A stretch of DNA of 33,429 nt from an uncultured bacterium (GTDB lineage Bacteria > Verrucomicrobiota > Kiritimatiellia > RFP12 > UBA1067): positions 1 through 33,429 of the forward strand of contig CACZHC010000021.1 of NCBI GenBank assembly GCA_902780865.1. The letters run 5' to 3'. Shown here piece by piece: positions 30,022 through 33,429 of the stretch (within the stretch, counting starts at the first letter, position 1; every line of letters begins with the position of its first letter). A program made the translations under genes and the position numbers. A model generated the notes under the pieces. The model did no database searches and was not told where the DNA came from. It was given only the letters and a program-made list of their open reading frames with translations.

Positions 30022-31281
30022 GCGAATGCGCACGGTGAACGGAAGCTCCGCGCCGGCCGTGGACACGAGGAGCGGTTCGGACGAATCGGATTCGTTGCCA
30101 TCGGCGGCGAACGCAGTGATCCTCGTGATGTATTCCGTCTGGGGGCATAAGCCCCGGACCGAATACGTTGTGGAGTCTGTCACAAACGCGGTCTTGACGA
30201 CATTCGTCTCCACGGCCTCGGGACTATAGCCTTGCACGAAGGCGAGATGGTCGATGAGTATGCGGCGGTTCCCCTTCGCCGAGTCGGACGGGAGGAGCAG
30301 AAGCCGGCATGGAGTCCCGCAGTTCGGCAGCGGGACGGTAAACGGCGAGCTCGGGAACTCATAGTCGAGATCAAGCAACGCGAGACTGTTTGTTGTGCCG
30401 CCGTCGTCGAGCTGCGCAACCGAAAGACCCCATGTGCCAGAAGTGTCGGACGAATGCTTCTTGGCCGAGACGACGAGAGTCAAGTCGTCCGCCGCGAGCC
30501 GGGACCTGTCGTAGACAAGGTAGCCGCGGTCCTCCCTGCTGGATATCTGGACGACCCCCGTCGAGAGACCAGCCATGTATATCTTCTCGCCGGAGAAGGC
30601 GGGATAGCCCATCAGAAGACGGTCGTCGTCAAGCCGGTCCTGCGCGTTGACGCTCGTGTTTGTGAAGGCGAGGAAGTCGTATTCTTCAATTGTCTCGCCG
30701 CTCGCCTTGCGCCTTGCGACGGAGGACACGTCTACTCGGTTGGATGATGCGCCCGCGGGATTTGTCCATGAAAGTCGGAAACGCGTCGCCCTGATGTCGC
30801 TCGCGCGGAGACCTGTAGGCGGTTCGACGACGGGCACGCCTGAGATGACGGCGGAATAGATGTGCCAGTTGCCGGTCTGGCCGTTGCCTTCCAGCTGTAT
30901 CCTGAACGACCTGACGCCGTCCTCTTCTGCAAACGGGAAATGCTGGACTTCTTTCTTTTCCTTGGCCTCGACGCTTTTTGTCTGCTGGCTGTCACCGGAC
31001 GACGGCTTGACTTGCAGATATCTCGCCGCTTCCTTGCTTGTGCAGCTGAGGGTTATCTCCACCTCCGTGATGTTGAAGGGGTATTCGGGTGAATAGACGC
31101 ATGCGCCCAATGTGTCGAAGTACACATGGCTGTTCGCCCCTGTCGTGAACTTGACCTTGCTGTATGCCCACTCCGTGCCGTTCGTCAGCGCGGTGTCGAA
31201 TTTGACGGTGGTGGAGTTGGCGGAAAGAATCAGCGGGATTAGAATCGTGGCAAATGCGACTGAGTGAGCTGTTTTCTTCAT
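30019..31281 (-). CDS. Secreted protein with FN3-like domains, function unknown
   Basis: A 420-residue secreted protein with a signal peptide (about 1-21, ending LILSA). The N-terminal part is a beta-rich domain (VKFTTGANSHVYFDT, ITEVEITLSCTSKEAARYLQV). PPTGLRASDIRATRFRLSWT near residue 155 looks like the start of a fibronectin type III domain. A second one near the C-terminus ends with SVRGLCPQTEYITRITAF followed by DGNESDSSEP. I do not recognise a catalytic domain. The last residues are PFTVRIR. Its ATG at 31281 overlaps the DUF4230 stop by ATGA, so it is the last gene of that operon. It converges with GH43. Confidence 0.7.
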   Translation of the reverse strand: MKKTAHSVAFATILIPLILSANSTTVKFDTALTNGTEWAYSKVKFTTGANSHVYFDTLGACVYSPEYPFNITEVEITLSCTSKEAARYLQVKPSSGDSQQTKSVEAKEKKEVQHFPFAEEDGVRSFRIQLEGNGQTGNWHIYSAVISGVPVVEPPTGLRASDIRATRFRLSWTNPAGASSNRVDVSSVARRKASGETIEEYDFLAFTNTSVNAQDRLDDDRLLMGYPAFSGEKIYMAGLSTGVVQISSREDRGYLVYDRSRLAADDLTLVVSAKKHSSDTSGTWGLSVAQLDDGGTTNSLALLDLDYEFPSSPFTVPLPNCGTPCRLLLLPSDSAKGNRRILIDHLAFVQGYSPEAVETNVVKTAFVTDSTTYSVRGLCPQTEYITRITAFAADGNESDSSEPLLVSTAGAELPFTVRIR

Positions 31282-31922
31282 GGTAGGCGGAATGGCACGC
31301 CTTTCTCTTCAAAATATGCGTTGAACATTACTTTAGCGGGGATGTCGAGACCGGCCTGGACGACGAGTTCGTAGCCGCAGGCGTCGCGGAGCCGGTTCGC
31401 AATCAGAGCGACTACGGACTCGCGCAGGTTCTCGGCCGAGAGGAGCGCGAACTTGTCGCAGTCCGAGGCGAGCTGCACGATGTCCTCGCGGTCGGCCTTC
31501 CCGTCGTCGCGGTTCTCTCCGAAGACGCGCTCGACGAGCGTCTTTCTTTCGAAGGACTCGCGCTGGAGGAAATGGTCTATGGACATAATCTTCGGCGGAG
31601 GGAGCGTCAGCGTCACGGTCTTCGCCTCCTTGTCGACGACTGGCGTCTCGGCTTGCGAGAGATCATAGCCTGCCTTGATCGTGTAGACCGTCTCGCGCAC
31701 CGTGTCTGTAGAGACGGTCGAGCCGATGTGCACGACCTTCCAGACGATCTTGCGCGTCGCAAGTTCCGCAATCGGGGAGTTTTCGCTGACGACGGATGAG
31801 GCGAACGAGATTGCCTCGCGGTCGCGCCACGCGAGGAAGGCGAAGAGCCCGCCTGCCACGAGCGCGGCGATGACAAGGAGCGTGAGGGGCACTCCCATGA
31901 ATTTGCTCAGTATTTTACGCAT
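31278..31922 (-). CDS. DUF4230 family membrane-anchored protein
   Basis: A 214-residue protein with one N-terminal membrane helix (about residues 10-32) followed by a DUF4230 domain: ATRKIVWKVVHIGS, YTIKAGYDLSQAE, KTVTLTLPPPKIMSIDHFL and a helical C-terminal half ending in VMFNAYFEEKGVPFRLP. DUF4230 proteins are of unknown function and resemble envelope proteins that depend on a single anchor. No Shine-Dalgarno precedes the ATG at 31922; instead the start overlaps a 28-codon ORF (31907-31993) in another frame, suggesting translational coupling. It overlaps the FN3-like gene by ATGA. Confidence 0.8.
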   Translation of the reverse strand: MRKILSKFMGVPLTLLVIAALVAGGLFAFLAWRDREAISFASSVVSENSPIAELATRKIVWKVVHIGSTVSTDTVRETVYTIKAGYDLSQAETPVVDKEAKTVTLTLPPPKIMSIDHFLQRESFERKTLVERVFGENRDDGKADREDIVQLASDCDKFALLSAENLRESVVALIANRLRDACGYELVVQAGLDIPAKVMFNAYFEEKGVPFRLP

Positions 31923-31993
31923 GAGGCAAGTATGGCGAGCAGCGCGACTACCGCCGCGCCGAGAGTCAATGTGATTTTGCTTTGTCTGGTCAT
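31907..31993 (-). CDS. 28-residue lipoprotein-like small ORF leading into DUF4230
   Basis: An ATG at 31993, 8 nt from a -10 box, opens a 28-codon frame: a basic N-terminus (MTRQSK), a hydrophobic stretch, then ILASC and the ending VKY. The LASC is a good lipobox, which would leave a four-residue lipopeptide; it could equally be a tiny membrane peptide. It overlaps the DUF4230 start by 16 nt in another frame. Since the mRNA is predicted leaderless and DUF4230 has no Shine-Dalgarno, its translation may deliver ribosomes to the next start. No homologue is known to me. Confidence 0.55.
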   Translation of the reverse strand: MTRQSKITLTLGAAVVALLAILASCVKY

Positions 31994-32001
31994 CGCGCGG
32001 T

Positions 32002-32010
32002 ATTATATCA
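32002..32010 (-). promoter_or_regulatory. Small ORF-DUF4230 operon extended -10, predicted leaderless
   Basis: Minus-strand TGATATAAT ends 8 nt before the ATG at 31993. Only 3 nt separate it from the divergent -10 element at 32014-32022. Confidence 0.65.
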
Positions 32011-32013
32011 AAA

Positions 32014-32022
32014 TGGTATAAT
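32014..32022 (+). promoter_or_regulatory. AEC transporter extended -10, predicted leaderless
   Basis: TGGTATAAT ends 7 nt before the ATG at 32030. The expected -35 region would lie across the opposite gene's start and shows no match, so the TG extension probably carries recognition. Confidence 0.7.
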
Positions 32023-32029
32023 ACGCGGA

Positions 32030-32989
32030 ATGCAGAATTTGGCTACAGTCGCGACGCAGGTCGGCGTGCTCTTCGCCCTTATGGCGGTTGGGGCGGTCTG
32101 CCGTCGCGTTCGCCTTGTCGACGAGGCGTCCGTGAAGGGGATTGTGAACGTTCTCCTTCTCGTCGTCACGCCATCTCTCATCATCGACTCCTTGCCATTC
32201 GACCCGGCGATGGTGCATGGCTTCTTCTGGGCGTTCGCAATCGCCGCTTTCGCGCACGTCGCGGTTATCCTGTTCGCCCGCCTCTTCTCGCGCGGCGGCG
32301 ACAGGTCGCGTCCGGTCCTGCGCCTCGCGATGGTGTTCTCGAACGCGGGCTTCATGGGCATTCCGCTTGAGCAGGCGATTCTCGGGGCAGAAGGTGTCTT
32401 CTACGGAATCGTCTACGTAGTCGTCTTCAACTTCTTCATGTGGAGCTGGGGTCTTTACGAAATGAGGGGTAAAGTTCCACTCTCCAACTCCAACTCGAAA
32501 CTCGAACTTAAGGAGAGGTGGCGTTCGCTGCGGCCGATGGTCGTAAACCCCGGCACTGTCGGCATTGCGATAGGGCTGCCGCTCTTCTTCGCGTCCCTCT
32601 CGCTTCCCGCAATCCTCAAGACGCCGATAAGTCTTCTCGCCGGGCTAAACACGCCGCTTGCGATGCTTGTGATCGGCTTCTATCTCGCAGGCGCGGACTT
32701 CCGCCGCGTCGTGCGCATGCCGAGCGCCTATCTCGCTGCGGCCGTCCGTCTTGTTGCCTACCCTCTCGCGATGGTCGCGCTGCTCTTCCCCTTGCGTGCG
32801 CACTTCCCTCGCGAGATGATGCTTGCGCTCGTGACGGCGGCTTCGGCGCCGGTCGCGGCGATGGTTTCGATGTTTGCGTCGAAGTTCGAGCGTGACGTCG
32901 ATCTTTCAGTGGGGCTCGTCAGCGGCACGACGCTCCTTAGCATCCTCACGATGCCGCCTGTGATCGCCTTTGCAATGGAAGTGCTTTAG
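32030..32989 (+). CDS. AEC (auxin efflux carrier) family transporter
   Basis: A 319-residue inner-membrane transporter with about ten hydrophobic segments. The N-terminal half has FALMAVGAVCRRVRLVDE and MVFSNAGFMGIPLEQAILG; the C-terminal half has GFYLAGADFRR and TAASAPVAAMVSMFASKF. The conserved NAGFMGIP and APVA motifs at the helix crossovers identify the AEC/BART fold, which exports or takes up organic anions. The ATG at 32030 sits 7 nt after a -10 box, and the membrane domain starts there; the frame is open from 31982, but that region is the opposite gene's start. The central cytoplasmic loop contains a repeat-derived insert (32472-32509). Confidence 0.92.
   Translation: MQNLATVATQVGVLFALMAVGAVCRRVRLVDEASVKGIVNVLLLVVTPSLIIDSLPFDPAMVHGFFWAFAIAAFAHVAVILFARLFSRGGDRSRPVLRLAMVFSNAGFMGIPLEQAILGAEGVFYGIVYVVVFNFFMWSWGLYEMRGKVPLSNSNSKLELKERWRSLRPMVVNPGTVGIAIGLPLFFASLSLPAILKTPISLLAGLNTPLAMLVIGFYLAGADFRRVVRMPSAYLAAAVRLVAYPLAMVALLFPLRAHFPREMMLALVTAASAPVAAMVSMFASKFERDVDLSVGLVSGTTLLSILTMPPVIAFAMEVL
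32472..32509 (+). repeat. GAGTT-type palindromic element inside the AEC reading frame
   Basis: AAGTTC (32472-32477) and GAACTT (32504-32509) bound the element. TCTCCAACTCCAACTC (32481-32496) is identical over 16 nt to 25798-25813 in the GH92 gene, and 25 of 29 bases match to 32509. Here it is read in another frame and encodes a Ser/Asn then Lys/Leu/Glu-rich stretch (LSNSNSKLELKE) in the central cytoplasmic loop. Confidence 0.65.
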
Positions 32990-33007
32990 GCGCGTTCCCC
33001 GAATCGT

Positions 33008-33429
33008 TTACTTGCGACCTCGCTTTACGCGTGCGAGGGCTGCTGCCGTCGCGTTGACAGTCGGCGCTTCTGCGGGTTTGGCATTTGTGGGGCGACTCGT
33101 GGTGGTGCGGCGATTCGTCGGCTGCGCCTTGTGCGCGCGCCGTGGAAGCCGGAAGTGCCAAGTGCCAGATAGCCCAAGGCGACGGACGAACACTGATGCG
33201 AGGAACGCAAAGGCGGCGATGGTGTATATCCACGGCGCGAGCGGGACGGTCGTGCGGACGGCCGGAAGATCGTCCCAGATGTCGTCGAACGCCGTGCGCA
33301 CGCGCCCCTTTGTGCGCTCAGAAAGCCGTCTCATCGCGCGTTCGCCCGCCGCAGGATCGGGATGCCGGTGGAACTCGGCAGGATGGGGAAGGCACGCTGG
33401 CGCAAGAGCGACTGTTTTTCCGTCTGGCA
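33008..33429 (-). CDS. C-terminal part of a membrane protein, probably vWA/GATase-like (runs off the window)
   Basis: The frame stays open to the window edge, so this is the last 140 or so residues of a longer protein. It reads ALAPACLPHPAEFH, then RAMRRLSERTKGRV and VPLAPWIYTIAAFAFLASVF before a basic, Ala/Thr-rich tail. The combination of an edge strand, an LxLSxxTxGRV-like segment and a final membrane helix followed by RR resembles the end of vWA/glutamine-amidotransferase-like membrane proteins found in PVC and other bacteria. That assignment is tentative. It ends 19 nt after the AEC stop, convergent with it, with no terminator seen between them. Confidence 0.5.
   Translation of the reverse strand, partial: PDGKTVALAPACLPHPAEFHRHPDPAAGERAMRRLSERTKGRVRTAFDDIWDDLPAVRTTVPLAPWIYTIAAFAFLASVFVRRLGLSGTWHFRLPRRAHKAQPTNRRTTTSRPTNAKPAEAPTVNATAAALARVKRGRK

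Overview
The window looks like a piece of an anaerobic, polysaccharide-degrading bacterium with a GC-rich genome. The mix of a serine-type sulfatase, an anaerobic sulfatase maturase, several secreted glycoside hydrolases, a very large beta-helix repeat protein, a PqiC-like/Mla lipid transport operon (so two membranes) and a Tat-signal Gfo/Idh/MocA relic suggests the PVC superphylum, probably Kiritimatiellota or a relative. This placement is inferred from gene content; there is no rRNA here to confirm it.

Layout. (1) 1-3121: the 5' end of gyrA (minus), divergent from a four-gene lipid-transport operon (PqiC-like lipoprotein, MlaE, MlaF, MlaD). (2) 3180-3532: one promoter, tRNA-Gly(GCC), tRNA-Lys(CTT), tRNA-Phe(GAA) and a rho-independent terminator. 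(3) 3572-5289: a type IV AbiE toxin-antitoxin pair of lower GC, ending on a CTAG shared with a convergent TatD-associated radical SAM gene. (4) 5994-9056: rpsP-rplS, a terminator, then trmD translationally coupled to a secreted GHL10-type glycosidase; rimM is absent. (5) 9108-10175: a low-GC REP-associated tyrosine transposase (RAYT) between two clusters of its likely REP/BIME repeats. (6) 10178-21916: a glycan-use locus. A minus-strand operon (XylR/AraC-type regulator, S-type sulfatase, sulfatase maturase lacking its C-terminal cysteines) diverges from GH16, an F5/8C plus beta-helix protein and a clan GH-A glycosidase with a duplicated C-terminal module; a 57-codon deletion relic of a Tat-exported Gfo/Idh/MocA dehydrogenase follows. 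(7) 21985-26781: one 1598-residue secreted protein joining two FAD-binding segments, a HEAT-like region and a complete GH92 mannosidase. (8) 26853-28606: an HI0933-family flavoprotein and an MBL hydrolase in one operon. (9) 28688-33429: a secreted GH43, a secreted FN3-like protein, DUF4230, a 28-residue lipoprotein-like small ORF, an AEC transporter and the 3' end of a probable vWA membrane protein.

The strongest cross-window pattern is regulatory. Most promoters carry an extended -10 (consensus TGGTATAAT), usually with no clear -35. At eight genes the -10 lies only 6-8 nt before the ATG, which predicts leaderless mRNAs. The ribosomal-protein operon and the secreted glycosidases instead have short leaders with Shine-Dalgarno sequences. 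A second pattern is a family of GAGTT-rich palindromic elements lying inside reading frames (GH92 and the AEC transporter) and read in different frames.
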